A stretch of DNA of 64,000 nt, from the NCBI RefSeq assembly GCF_000711235.1, contig NZ_JOMI01000001.1:434001-498000 (forward strand), given 5' to 3'. Below the pieces are notes generated by a model that worked only from the letters and a program-made list of their open reading frames with translations, was not told the DNA's origin and ran no database searches. The stretch comes from Prevotella sp. 10(H) (GTDB lineage Bacteria; Bacteroidota; Bacteroidia; Bacteroidales; Dysgonomonadaceae). The first letter of the stretch is position 1. Every line of letters starts with the position of its first letter. A program made the translations under genes and the position numbers. Positions 16,614 through 25,733 of the stretch are shown in pieces.

Positions 16614-16714
16614 GTTGTCCTTGATTGCCAACTTTAAATATATAATGGATTTTATCAACATTCATAAAACACACTGTTCCTTTAATAATTATAAAGTTAG
16701 CAACACAGGACAAC
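16614..16714. promoter_or_regulatory. Inverted pair of 23-bp sites between divergent promoters
   Basis: Arm 16614-16636 begins GTTGTCCTTGATTGCCAACT and arm 16692-16714, read on the minus strand, begins GTTGTCCTGTGTTGCTAACT; both end TTA. Over 23 bp 19 positions agree. Each arm ends 20 nt from its own -7 box (16586-16593 on minus, 16735-16742 on plus), so the layout is symmetric. A shared regulator, probably an activator replacing the -33 contact, is likely. Confidence 0.65.
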
Positions 16715-16734
16715 TCTATTTGTAATTTGATAAA

Positions 16735-16742
16735 TATATTTG
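16735..16742 (+). promoter_or_regulatory. -7 box of the Ig/FISUMP - TonB operon
   Basis: TATATTTG is a full match to TAnnTTTG and lies 20 nt after the inverted site. The start would be near 16749, leaving an unusually long leader of ~390 nt before ATG 17136. That leader includes a hairpin at 16885-16913 (TTATTTCC / GGAAATAA) and otherwise no gene. Confidence 0.55.
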
Positions 16743-16884
16743 CACAAAATTACTTGACAATAATAAAGACGAATTAATGAAGGGGTAGAAATGTTAATAC
16801 TGTAGCAATTGATATTATTAAAATTCACTTGACAAATTCACATTACAGAAGACAGTATCGTTACGGAATAAAAAAGCTTAAATC

Positions 16885-16913
16885 TTATTTCCTTTTTCGG
16901 TTTTAGGAAATAA
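16885..16913 (+). promoter_or_regulatory. Hairpin in the long leader of the exported-protein operon
   Basis: TTATTTCC and GGAAATAA form an 8-bp stem around a 13-nt loop (TTTTTCGGTTTTA). It is weak (AT-rich) and not followed by a T run, so it is more likely an operator or leader structure than a terminator. Confidence 0.3.
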
Positions 16914-17135
16914 AAACATATTTATCATATAATGATGAATAATCCCGTATAAAATATCCCAAAATTAGGATTTAAAAATAGCAATCTGAAAGAAAATTCT
17001 TTCAGGCCAAAAGTTACATTCAAAAAAAATGAAAAGAGAAAGACTTACCTCATTGATAAAACAATTGTAAATCAATGCAATAACCTTAAAATGGCTTTAT
17101 AAATTAACTCATAAATATAAAATTAGAAGAAAAGT

Positions 17136-20100
17136 ATGGAAAAAACCTTCACAAAATCTTACAGGTACAGAATTCTTGTATTTCTGGTTATGTTATTAGC
17201 AACTAATTTCTGGCTCAATGCACAGGTAACCATCGGCGATGGAATTGCCCCTCAGGACTATTCCATTCTGGAAGTAGTATCTAACGGAACTGGAGGCTTT
17301 CGTCTGCCCCAATTAAGCAGTCAACAGCGAAACGGCCTTAATATGAGTAGCATTACCGATGCAGAGAAAAAAGCAAAAGCTATCGGTCTTACTATCATGA
17401 ATACTGATAACGGCTGTTATGAATATTGGAACGGCGCGGAATGGATAAGCCTTTGCGAAGGCCAAAGCGATATTGGTTTTGTCGATGAAAATGGCCAAGG
17501 AGTAGACCCTACAAAGCCTCCGTTTGTATGTGAGGGAGGTAGTCGTGGCCCTTTTACACCGAAAGAAGAAAAGCAATGTTCAGGAATATCTACACCATAT
17601 ACTTATACAGTTGTATCGGGGCAGACAATGATAAATTTGCAGGTTATAAGTCCTGCAACAGGGAAATTTACCATATCGGTGAATGAAAATCCTACAGCTC
17701 GAGTTCGTACGGCAATTGTACGTGTTACAAACAATTGTACGGGAAAACACCGTGATTTACTTTTTGTACAGGAAGGATGTGGTTCAAAGTTATGTAATGA
17801 AAGTATAGCAAAGCCAGTGGTAAATGTCACTAATAACGGGCAATTATGTCAGAACGGTGCAGTGTACATGCATATAACTAACCCTGATAATAATGCTACA
17901 TATATCTGGACACTTCATGATGTAGAAGTGGGACAAGGAATCTGGTATACAGCAAACATCCCCGGAGAATATATTGTATATGTCAATGCCATCGGTTGTG
18001 TAAATTCCTCCGACCGCATAAAAATTACAGAAAGCAATACGGCTGCACCATCTGCCAATATAGTAATACATGCCACCAACAATGGCATTATTTGTGGTAA
18101 TAGCGGCACTGTACGTATAATGGCGTTCAATGTTCCTGCCGAGGGTACACTTACATGGTATAGAGATGGTCAAAAAACAACCAAAACTGGTAATCCCATA
18201 ACTCTTGGCAGTTCCGAAACGGGTAGTTGGTTTGCGGTGATGGAAGACGGAGATTGTACTTCACGCCCAAGCAATAAAATCGATGTAGTGGTGAGTAATC
18301 AATCCGAATCGTTAATACCGCCTATTGTTCATGTCAATGGAAGCCTTTTATCCACCATTAGCAGTTTCTGTAAAGGAGGCCGTCTTAATTTTGAACTCAT
18401 CAACTACGATGATTATTATACTACACATCAGGTTGCCGTGACGGTAGATTGGTATAACGGCACAACTCATTTGGGCGAAGGTCCTTCGATATCGGTTATT
18501 GCACCTTTTGCTGAAGAATTCGTATTACGTTGCGTAGTTTCGGATAATACAGGCGTATTCTGTAGTTCCGAAACAATGGAAACCAAAACACTTTCGGGAA
18601 ATGCACCTAAAGTACCGGGTATATCCGGTGTGCCGTATATCTGTGGAGGTGTACCTACATCCCTTACCGCAATGGTTAGTGGAACAGAAACCTATACATA
18701 CAATTGGTATAAAGATGATATATTATTGCCTGAAACGGGTCAGACACTTTTCATCAATGAAATAGGGACATATCGTGTTGCCGTTGTAAACGGAGAATGC
18801 ATATCTGACAAATCCCTACCGGTAACAGTAAGCTTATCGGATTTTCCGGAATTAAGATGGTCTACCGGAGCCGATACAGCAGAACCGAATCAAGTAAAAA
18901 CTTATCTGGTAGAAGGATTTTATAATCCTACCAAATATACATGGCAAGTCGATAACGGTGCAAAGATAGAAAATGGACAGGGAACCCGGACAGCCACTAT
19001 TCTTTTTCCAGATAATGAAACAACCGTAAATATAAGTGTTGTGGCAGAAAACCATTGTGGAACGGGCAATACATTAACGAAAGAAGTAATAGTAAAAAAA
19101 GCCTGTACATCACCTAGTATAGCACAGGTAACAATGACTCCCTCATCCGGGACAATCGTTGCCGGAAATAGTCTGAGTATGCAGGTCAGACTCAATGAAT
19201 GTACTCCCCCATTCACGTATCGATGGTTGCATAACGGGGCTATGGTACATGAAGAAATTTCAGATTATCGTGTAAGCACATATACCATTCCCAACATACA
19301 AAAAACTCAGGAAGGTACTTACTCTGTCGTAGTCAGCAATCACTGTGGAAATGCAGGTCCGGAATTAGCAGGAACCATTATGGTAAGGGATATGAATATT
19401 CCTGATGGTGAAGGAAGGCTTTCAGGGATAGATTGTTTCGATGTTGTTCAGTCAAACGACAATAGCGACTGTGGAAGACTAAAGATAAGAGAACCGTATA
19501 AAGCGGATTTTACGAAAAAATACGATTATACTTTCACAAGTATGGGACATGGGAACAGTAACCTGACTTTCTTTATCGATGATGCCGAAGAGGCTGTGGA
19601 AAGCTATACTGTACAACCTAATATCCCTCCAACTTTGGCAAACGGTGGAAAATATACCATTACTGTAAAATATAAAGAATCCCTGATGCAAACCGCAGCC
19701 GGACGTGATAATAATAACCCTATTACAGTAGTGATTTATGCCTTATACAGAAGTGGAGGTAGAGAAATGAAAACAAGAAGATTTGTTACTATCAAAGACT
19801 GCGACTGTTGTGCAACTGTGATGGACCTGGAAGAAAATGAATATACTGCCCATCGTTTTGGGGATGCCGGTTGCTGGATGACAATGAATCTTCGTTCAAC
19901 CTATAACGAAACGATGTGGAAGGGTGCAATTGTGGAATCTTCAAAGGCAAGTATAACTGATTCGGAACTGAAAGCCTACTATTATCCATTAAAAGATAAA
20001 ACTATATTAGAAAGACATCCTGAAGCCGGATTATTATATAGCTGGCTGGCAGCCACATATGGTGTAATTGCTGAAGTTATACAGGAAGGCGAAGCCGGAA

Positions 20101-20561
20101 AAACACGATCAAAGGTGCAAGGTATTTGCCCCGAAGGTTGGGTATTACCAAGTGATTTTGACTGGAGCGAACTCGAAAAAGCTATTGCTTCAGAACCAAA
20201 TAAGTATTCGACTATGCCGTCTCAGAATCTCTGGTACGAATCAGCAAGATATGAAACAGGAATTAGAGGAAATTGGGGCCCTGCCTTCATTTCACCAAAC
20301 CCTTTTGCAGCCAAGCCATCAGGAGGACAAAGTAAAAATGATGGTACCGGATTCAATGGTCTCTTGGTAGGTGAAATACTAAATAATTTACCTTTTCGTG
20401 TAGGTGAACATACAACATGGTGGGCTACTGCAACAAATTATAGGTATCTGCAAGATACATATGCCCGCAGTTATCGTGCAGATAAAAATAAAATGGATAG
20501 AGACTATAAAGCACAACGTTTTATTTTAAGTAGTGTCCGTTGTAAGAAATGGGAAGAATAA
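17136..20561 (+). CDS. Exported multi-Ig/PKD-like protein with C-terminal FISUMP domain (1141 aa)
   Basis: A signal peptide (ILVFLVMLLATNFWLNAQ) precedes a short head (GDGIAPQDYSILEVVSNGTG and GCYEYWNGAEWISLCEG) common in Bacteroidota surface proteins. Several Ig-like or PKD-like modules with tyrosine and tryptophan corners follow (TYTYNWYKDDILLPETGQTL; PFTYRWLHNGAMVHEEISDY). From about residue 889 comes a Fibrobacter succinogenes major paralogous domain: CCATVMDLEENEYTAHRFGD, GCWMTMNLRSTY, GICPEGWVLPSDFDW, ending SSVRCKKWEE. It is probably a secreted or surface adhesion/binding protein. No typical type IX sorting tail is seen. It heads the cluster with the TonB receptor. Confidence 0.85.
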   Translation: MEKTFTKSYRYRILVFLVMLLATNFWLNAQVTIGDGIAPQDYSILEVVSNGTGGFRLPQLSSQQRNGLNMSSITDAEKKAKAIGLTIMNTDNGCYEYWNGAEWISLCEGQSDIGFVDENGQGVDPTKPPFVCEGGSRGPFTPKEEKQCSGISTPYTYTVVSGQTMINLQVISPATGKFTISVNENPTARVRTAIVRVTNNCTGKHRDLLFVQEGCGSKLCNESIAKPVVNVTNNGQLCQNGAVYMHITNPDNNATYIWTLHDVEVGQGIWYTANIPGEYIVYVNAIGCVNSSDRIKITESNTAAPSANIVIHATNNGIICGNSGTVRIMAFNVPAEGTLTWYRDGQKTTKTGNPITLGSSETGSWFAVMEDGDCTSRPSNKIDVVVSNQSESLIPPIVHVNGSLLSTISSFCKGGRLNFELINYDDYYTTHQVAVTVDWYNGTTHLGEGPSISVIAPFAEEFVLRCVVSDNTGVFCSSETMETKTLSGNAPKVPGISGVPYICGGVPTSLTAMVSGTETYTYNWYKDDILLPETGQTLFINEIGTYRVAVVNGECISDKSLPVTVSLSDFPELRWSTGADTAEPNQVKTYLVEGFYNPTKYTWQVDNGAKIENGQGTRTATILFPDNETTVNISVVAENHCGTGNTLTKEVIVKKACTSPSIAQVTMTPSSGTIVAGNSLSMQVRLNECTPPFTYRWLHNGAMVHEEISDYRVSTYTIPNIQKTQEGTYSVVVSNHCGNAGPELAGTIMVRDMNIPDGEGRLSGIDCFDVVQSNDNSDCGRLKIREPYKADFTKKYDYTFTSMGHGNSNLTFFIDDAEEAVESYTVQPNIPPTLANGGKYTITVKYKESLMQTAAGRDNNNPITVVIYALYRSGGREMKTRRFVTIKDCDCCATVMDLEENEYTAHRFGDAGCWMTMNLRSTYNETMWKGAIVESSKASITDSELKAYYYPLKDKTILERHPEAGLLYSWLAATYGVIAEVIQEGEAGKTRSKVQGICPEGWVLPSDFDWSELEKAIASEPNKYSTMPSQNLWYESARYETGIRGNWGPAFISPNPFAAKPSGGQSKNDGTGFNGLLVGEILNNLPFRVGEHTTWWATATNYRYLQDTYARSYRADKNKMDRDYKAQRFILSSVRCKKWEE

Positions 20562-20572
20562 TTTTATTACAA

Positions 20573-20625
20573 AAAATGATTTATTAAAGTTTGATTAGCA
20601 GGCGGTTCAATTCCGCCTGCTTCAA
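20573..20625 (+). repeat. Intergenic hairpin repeat, copy 1
   Basis: A ~50-bp block (AAATGATTTATTAAAGTTTG, ATTAGCAGGCGG, then CCGCCTGCTT) recurs nearly unchanged at 23106-23158. It contains a perfect 8-bp stem, GCAGGCGG/CCGCCTGC (20598-20620), and lies right after the Ig/FISUMP gene and before the TonB receptor gene. It may be a weak terminator or mRNA-processing signal. The left boundary is accurate to a few bases. Confidence 0.7.
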
Positions 20626-20686
20626 TACCTAAAGATATGGATTCTTATCCTTCCTAATTTGTTCAAAATCAATTAAAAAAATTAAT

Positions 20687-23044
20687 ATGAAATCAAGAAA
20701 AATATTTATTCTTTCCATAATGATTATTGTGTCTGTAACATTGTTCGGGCAAACAGGAAAAGCGCTTAGAGGCGTTGTTGTCGACATGGCTTCAGGAGAA
20801 TCGTTACCATCGGTAACTATAACATTATTGAACTCTGCGCAATCGCAGGGAGTGATCAGCGATGAAAATGGAAACTTTGCTATCGAAGGTCTGAAGATTG
20901 GTCGTTACGATGTACAGGCATCCTATATCGGATACGAGCCGATGATATTCAGAGAAGTCGTGGTATCAACATCCAAAGAAGCATTTATAACTATCTCGCT
21001 TAGAGAAAATATAAATAAGCTGCAGGAAGTAGTCGTAACACCGCAAGTAAACAAACAGGAGCCATTTAATAATATTGCATTGGCAAGCGCGCGTATGCTA
21101 AGTGTGGACGAGGCAAGCCGTTATGCGGGAGGTTATGACGATCCGGCACGTTTGGTTAGCGCTTTTGCAGGAGTAGCGGGAAATGTATCCAGTAATGCTA
21201 TTTCGATCAGAGGTAACTCTCCTCAATTCTTACAATGGCGATTGGAGGGAGTGGAAATACCCAATCCGACACACTTTCCCGATATTACCGGAGTTGGAGG
21301 TGGAATATTGACAGCTTTGAGCTCTCAGATGTTAGCTAATTCTGATTTTCTCACAGGGGCATTTCCTGCACAATATAACAATGCGCTATCGGGAGTATTC
21401 GATATGAATCTTCGTAACGGAAACAGATGGAGCCATGAGCATACGGCACAGATAGGAACAATGGGATTGGAGTTCAGTTCCGAAGGTCCGTTTAAGAAAG
21501 GTGGACAGGCTTCTTATTTGTTCAACTATCGCTATGCGACTATGGCTTTAGCCGGTGATATTTTTGGTGATATGCTGGGTGATGCGGCCGGAATGAGATA
21601 TCAGGATTTATCGTTTAAACTTAATTTCCCCTCCAAGAAAGCCGGAACATTATCCGTTTGGGGAATAGGTGTAATAGACCGTTTCAAAAATAAAGAGGAG
21701 GAAGATATATCTAAATGGGAGACGGCGGATGATAATACATCTGCAACATTTAAACAGACGATGGGTGCAGGCGGAATAGGGCATAAATATTTTTTCAATA
21801 ACGATACATATATCAAAAGTGCATTGGCTGTGACATATAGTGAAAACGGCATTTTTGCAGATTCTTATGATACAAATAAGGTGCCTACAAAGATAGCGGA
21901 TATGCAAGGCTCTAATTGGAATGTTTCGTTTAATTCCTATGTAAATAAAAAGTTCAGTGCAAGACATAGCAACCGTACAGGTATTAATATATCGAATCTG
22001 CATTATGATATGGATTATAGTATCAGTCCGTCATTCCCAACTACGAATCAGCCGATTGAAAACTTTGCGAAGGACAATGGAAGCACCTATCTGGCTTCTG
22101 CTTTTACAAACTCTACTTTTCGTTTGAGTAATAATGTAACTACGAATATTGGAGTTAGCGGACAGTATTTCTTTTTAAATAAAAATTGGACAATAGAGCC
22201 TCGTGCCAGCATACAATGGCAGATGCTTCCTAAACATTCATTGGCTTTAGCATATGGAAAACACAGCCGTCACGAGAAACTGGATTATTATTTTGTGACT
22301 ACACCTCAAACGGGAGATAAGCTTGTGAATAAGAAATTAGATTTTGCAAAGGCGCATCATATTGTTCTTTCTTATGACTGGTCGGTTTCGGATAATGTAC
22401 ATATCAAGGTAGAGCCATACTTCCAATATTTATATGATGTTCCTGTAGAGGACGGTACTTCTTACTCGATAATCAACCAGAAGGACTGGTATCTTAATAA
22501 AGCTTTGGTAAATGAGGGAAAAGGACGTAACTATGGAGTGGAAGTTACACTAGAAAGATATTTAGCTGACGGATACTATTATCTGCTTACCGGTTCGGTT
22601 TTCGATTCCCGTTATAAAGGTGGTGACGGTGTCTGGCGTGACACTCGCCTGAACAGGGGCTTCATGTTTAATGCGCTTGGAGGTAAAGAGTGGAAAGTGG
22701 GAAGACGCAAGCTGAATACATTAGGAGTAAATCTTCGATTCTCATATCAGGGAGGCGACCGCTATTCTCCGATAGATGAAGCCGCATCGCAAATAGAACA
22801 AGATGCTGTATTTGATACATCCAGAGCATACGAAAAACAATTGAATCCTGCGTTTATAAGTAGTGTCACAACAAATTACAGAATAAATAAAAAGAATCTG
22901 AGTCATGAGTTTGCATTCAAACTAATAAACGCAACAGGTCATAAAGAATATGAAGACCATTTGTACAATTATAAGAAACAAGAGGTTGAAATGCTTAAAT
23001 CATCGGTGGTAATGCCCAATATAAGTTATAAGGTGGAGTTCTAA
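20687..23044 (+). CDS. TonB-dependent outer-membrane receptor with carboxypeptidase-regulatory-like domain (785 aa)
   Basis: A signal peptide (IFILSIMIIVSVTLFGQTG) is followed by a carboxypeptidase-D-regulatory-like domain (LRGVVVDMASGESLPSVTIT ... YDVQASYIGYEPM). Then comes a plug (QEVVVTPQVNKQEPFNNIAL; NAISIRGNSPQFLQWRLEGV) and a long beta barrel ending in IRYKVEF-like strand NISYKVEF. It is shorter than SusC and has no SusD beside it, so it resembles a non-SusC TonB receptor. The ligand is unknown. Hairpin repeats lie on both sides of the gene. Confidence 0.9.
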   Translation: MKSRKIFILSIMIIVSVTLFGQTGKALRGVVVDMASGESLPSVTITLLNSAQSQGVISDENGNFAIEGLKIGRYDVQASYIGYEPMIFREVVVSTSKEAFITISLRENINKLQEVVVTPQVNKQEPFNNIALASARMLSVDEASRYAGGYDDPARLVSAFAGVAGNVSSNAISIRGNSPQFLQWRLEGVEIPNPTHFPDITGVGGGILTALSSQMLANSDFLTGAFPAQYNNALSGVFDMNLRNGNRWSHEHTAQIGTMGLEFSSEGPFKKGGQASYLFNYRYATMALAGDIFGDMLGDAAGMRYQDLSFKLNFPSKKAGTLSVWGIGVIDRFKNKEEEDISKWETADDNTSATFKQTMGAGGIGHKYFFNNDTYIKSALAVTYSENGIFADSYDTNKVPTKIADMQGSNWNVSFNSYVNKKFSARHSNRTGINISNLHYDMDYSISPSFPTTNQPIENFAKDNGSTYLASAFTNSTFRLSNNVTTNIGVSGQYFFLNKNWTIEPRASIQWQMLPKHSLALAYGKHSRHEKLDYYFVTTPQTGDKLVNKKLDFAKAHHIVLSYDWSVSDNVHIKVEPYFQYLYDVPVEDGTSYSIINQKDWYLNKALVNEGKGRNYGVEVTLERYLADGYYYLLTGSVFDSRYKGGDGVWRDTRLNRGFMFNALGGKEWKVGRRKLNTLGVNLRFSYQGGDRYSPIDEAASQIEQDAVFDTSRAYEKQLNPAFISSVTTNYRINKKNLSHEFAFKLINATGHKEYEDHLYNYKKQEVEMLKSSVVMPNISYKVEF

Positions 23045-23105
23045 GTATGGTCAGAGCGATTAAAGCTGACCAGTAATGCATTAGTAGCGTTCGATGCAAA
23101 AAGTG

Positions 23106-23158
23106 GAAAAATGATTTATTAAAGTTTGATTAGCAGGCGGTTTAATTCGCCTGCTTTA
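23106..23158 (+). repeat. Intergenic hairpin repeat, copy 2
   Basis: AAATGATTTATTAAAGTTTG and ATTAGCAGGCGG repeat the block at 20573. The stem here is 7 bp (GCAGGCG/CGCCTGC, 23133-23154) with small changes in the loop. It lies between the TonB receptor and the thioredoxin-like gene, so the receptor gene is flanked by two copies about 2.5 kb apart. Confidence 0.7.
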
Positions 23159-23173
23159 TTAAATAAAGACATT

Positions 23174-24064
23174 ATGAAACAGAAATATATGCTATACAGG
23201 ATTTTATCTTTATGCCTGATAATGTTATCATCCATATCTGTCAGTGCCCAGCAATCTACAGGATTTCTGACAGCAAAGGAAAAGTTGCCATTATTAAAAA
23301 ACATTAGATCGTTAACAGACTTACAATCTGCTAAAGAGTTTATCGAAAAAGAACTCGACTTTCAAGCTATTGAAAACACATCCTTATGGAAAGATTATAT
23401 TCAATACTGGGTTGCTTTTTATGTCCGTCCTGATATTTCATCTGAAACCTTTGCCAAGGAATTTGTTCCAATAATCAAACATACCATCGATCGGATTAAT
23501 AAAGATTATCCTAAAACTGCTATTCATATCTCTAATGACCTGATAGAACTTTTTGACGAATATGGTTTAGATAATGCTGCTGCATCTATCACTGCTTATG
23601 CTATTTACGCCATCGATGTTCCCGAAAACGAATATAGTGTTGTAGCTTCCCGCATTCTGACAGCTTCCCGGTTAGAAAAGGGTGGAATAGCACCTCCATT
23701 GGCAGGAGTAAATGACACGTTTTACAGAAATACAATTATTGTCTTTTATGACACAGGTTGCGGTAATTGTGAATGGCAAATGGAACAATTAGCCGATACT
23801 TATAAAGAATTAACCCATAATGGTTACAGGATTATATCGATATCAGCCGATAGGAATCAAGAAATTTTTGAGAGCAAATCGAAAGATCATCCATGGCCTG
23901 ACAAGTTATGCGATTATGAAGGATTTGAAGGGAAGAATTTTAAAAACTATGGAGTAATATCCACTCCTGTATTTTATCTGACAGATAGCGAAGGCTGTGT
24001 CAAAGGTAAATATGCCAGAATTGATAATATGATATTAAATAAAACGATTAAAACAAGAAAATAA
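23174..24064 (+). CDS. Exported thioredoxin-like (TlpA/redoxin) protein with CGNC site
   Basis: ATG 23174 is preferred over 23126 because it starts a signal peptide (YRILSLCLIMLSSISVSAQQ) and because the earlier start would lie in the hairpin repeat. The N-terminal ~180 residues are helical, of unknown fold. The C-terminal domain is a redoxin: IIVFYDTGCGNCEWQMEQLA (C196 and C199), then HNGYRIISISADRNQEIFES and GVISTPVFYLTDSEGCVKGK with the cis-Pro loop. It likely reduces or exchanges disulfides in the periplasm. It is 5 bp from the downstream OsmC gene. Confidence 0.85.
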   Translation: MKQKYMLYRILSLCLIMLSSISVSAQQSTGFLTAKEKLPLLKNIRSLTDLQSAKEFIEKELDFQAIENTSLWKDYIQYWVAFYVRPDISSETFAKEFVPIIKHTIDRINKDYPKTAIHISNDLIELFDEYGLDNAAASITAYAIYAIDVPENEYSVVASRILTASRLEKGGIAPPLAGVNDTFYRNTIIVFYDTGCGNCEWQMEQLADTYKELTHNGYRIISISADRNQEIFESKSKDHPWPDKLCDYEGFEGKNFKNYGVISTPVFYLTDSEGCVKGKYARIDNMILNKTIKTRK

Positions 24065-24069
24065 AAACT

Positions 24070-24582
24070 ATGACACGAAAGATTATTTTCACTCTATTTC
24101 TTCTTTTTGCTGCAAATTCATTTTCACAGGAAAATCCCCAAAACAGTGCGATTTATAATGTGAAAGCAGAGATATCACAGTTAAAAAACCGTACTTTGGT
24201 TTGTAAAGTACGCGATCATTCCATAATAGTAGATCAACCAAAAGAATTCGGAGCGGATAATTTAGGCCCTACTCCTCCCGAAATGCTTTCAGTAGCATAT
24301 GGTAGTTGTGTGATATCGACAATGCAGTTATTGGCCTTGCAACGAAATTTAGCTATCAGCAACATAAGGGTTACAGTTGAGGGACAGATCGATTTTTCGA
24401 AAGCATTAGGTATTAGTGAAGCCAATCGTGCAGGGTTTTCCGGACTTCATATTAGTATTAAGTTCGATTCTTATATGACAAAAGAAGAGAAGAAATCATT
24501 TATCAATGACGTGCTTAAAGTTGGAGCAGCTATAGACAACATAGACAATCCTACTCCGGTTAGTTATGAAATAATAGATTAA
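24070..24582 (+). CDS. Exported OsmC-family protein lacking the second catalytic Cys
   Basis: The 170-residue protein starts with a signal peptide (MTRKIIFTLFLLFAANSFSQ), unusual because OsmC/Ohr peroxidases are cytoplasmic. The body has the OsmC fold: FGADNLGPTPPEMLSVAYGS, then C80 in YGSCVISTMQLLALQRNL, which is the position of the peroxidatic Cys. The region where the second Cys normally occurs reads VGAAIDNIDNPTPVSYEIID, with none. It may therefore rely on the adjacent thioredoxin-like protein for reduction, or may not be a peroxidase. It is the last gene of the operon. Confidence 0.8.
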   Translation: MTRKIIFTLFLLFAANSFSQENPQNSAIYNVKAEISQLKNRTLVCKVRDHSIIVDQPKEFGADNLGPTPPEMLSVAYGSCVISTMQLLALQRNLAISNIRVTVEGQIDFSKALGISEANRAGFSGLHISIKFDSYMTKEEKKSFINDVLKVGAAIDNIDNPTPVSYEIID

Positions 24583-24640
24583 AGATATTTTTTTACATAT
24601 CGGAATAATAACAAATGCAAACTAATATAATATATATAGT

Positions 24641-24663
24641 GCGGAGTATCCGAAGAACTCCGC
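24641..24663. terminator. Hairpin between convergent genes
   Basis: GCGGAGT and ACTCCGC form a 7-bp stem with a 9-nt loop in the 96-bp gap between the plus-strand OsmC gene and the minus-strand rsgA gene. It could terminate both strands, although the T run is poor. Confidence 0.55.
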
Positions 24664-24678
24664 AATATACTAAATAGA

Positions 24679-25731
24679 TCAGATACCTTTCAGTTTTTTC
24701 ACTCCTTCCACAAGTTTGGTAAACGATTTCTCTTTCTTACGTTTCTCATGTTCCGAAGTAGTGAAATGCCATGCTTCCCGCTTCAGTTTCTGAAAGCTTT
24801 CATATACTTTGGCATCTAATAGGCCATTATCTACAGCTTCCTGAACTGCACAGCCCGGTTCGTTGGTATGTGTACAATCTTTGAAACGGCACGATCCGGC
24901 ATAATCGGAAATATCGAGTATTTCGGCAAGTGAGTCGGTGTTATCTACCGTTAAGCCAAATTCCCGAACGCCCGGAGTGTCGATTAGAACGCCCGAACCA
25001 TCCATCAATACCATTTCGCGACGGGTCGACGTATGCCGCCCTTTTCCTGTAGACGCACTTATATCGGACGTAAGTAGTACCGCTTTCTCGCTTAGAGCAT
25101 TCACCAGAGAACTTTTACCGACACCCGAGGAACCGACAAATACAACGGTTTCGCCTTCAGATATGAACTCCCGTAATAGACTTACACTTTCGGGTCGGTG
25201 AATACTGGTATAAAATATAGGTATCTGACGGGCAATATGCTGGATTTGTTCTTCAACTTTCTGCCTGTCAAATTCCAGATCGGCTTTGTTGAGTACCAAT
25301 ACAGGACTGATATCTTCCTCCAATATCTGAACCATAAAGCGTTCTGCCCTGCGCATATTGAAGTTATCGTCGAGGCTTTGCACAATAAATGCCTTGTCGA
25401 CATACGAAGCAATGGCCTGCCTGTCGGCAACCGTCCCGCTTTTCTTACGGTACAGTGTCCGTTCACGGGGCAGCATGTCTACAATAATTCCCTTGCCTTC
25501 ATCGAAGGGCTGGAAAATTACCCAGTCGCCCACGCAAGGCAGTTCATAGTCCGGTTTGCCGTATAGCATATTTCCCGTCAGTTCGCATTGCAACAGCCCG
25601 TTTTCGGAAATGACTTCATAGCAAGTGCGATGCACAACGGCTACCCGTCCGTGGGACAATGACGAATGTGGAGACTGCTGTTTCAGTTGGTGAAGCTTAT
25701 CGCTCCAACCATATGTTTCTAACTGTTCCAT
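24679..25731 (-). CDS. rsgA: Ribosome small-subunit-dependent GTPase A
   Basis: The 350-residue protein has an OB-fold N-terminus and a circularly permuted GTPase: LVLNKADL (G4) precedes FVGSSGVGKSSLVNALSEKA (G1, about residue 200) and DTPGVREFG (G3). A C-terminal zinc-binding motif CRFKDCTHTNEPGCAVQEA follows at about 279-297. This is diagnostic for RsgA/YjeQ, which checks and helps mature the 30S subunit. A methyltransferase gene lies 2 bp upstream on the same strand. Confidence 0.95.
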   Translation of the reverse strand: MEQLETYGWSDKLHQLKQQSPHSSLSHGRVAVVHRTCYEVISENGLLQCELTGNMLYGKPDYELPCVGDWVIFQPFDEGKGIIVDMLPRERTLYRKKSGTVADRQAIASYVDKAFIVQSLDDNFNMRRAERFMVQILEEDISPVLVLNKADLEFDRQKVEEQIQHIARQIPIFYTSIHRPESVSLLREFISEGETVVFVGSSGVGKSSLVNALSEKAVLLTSDISASTGKGRHTSTRREMVLMDGSGVLIDTPGVREFGLTVDNTDSLAEILDISDYAGSCRFKDCTHTNEPGCAVQEAVDNGLLDAKVYESFQKLKREAWHFTTSEHEKRKKEKSFTKLVEGVKKLKGI

Positions 25732-25733
25732 TG

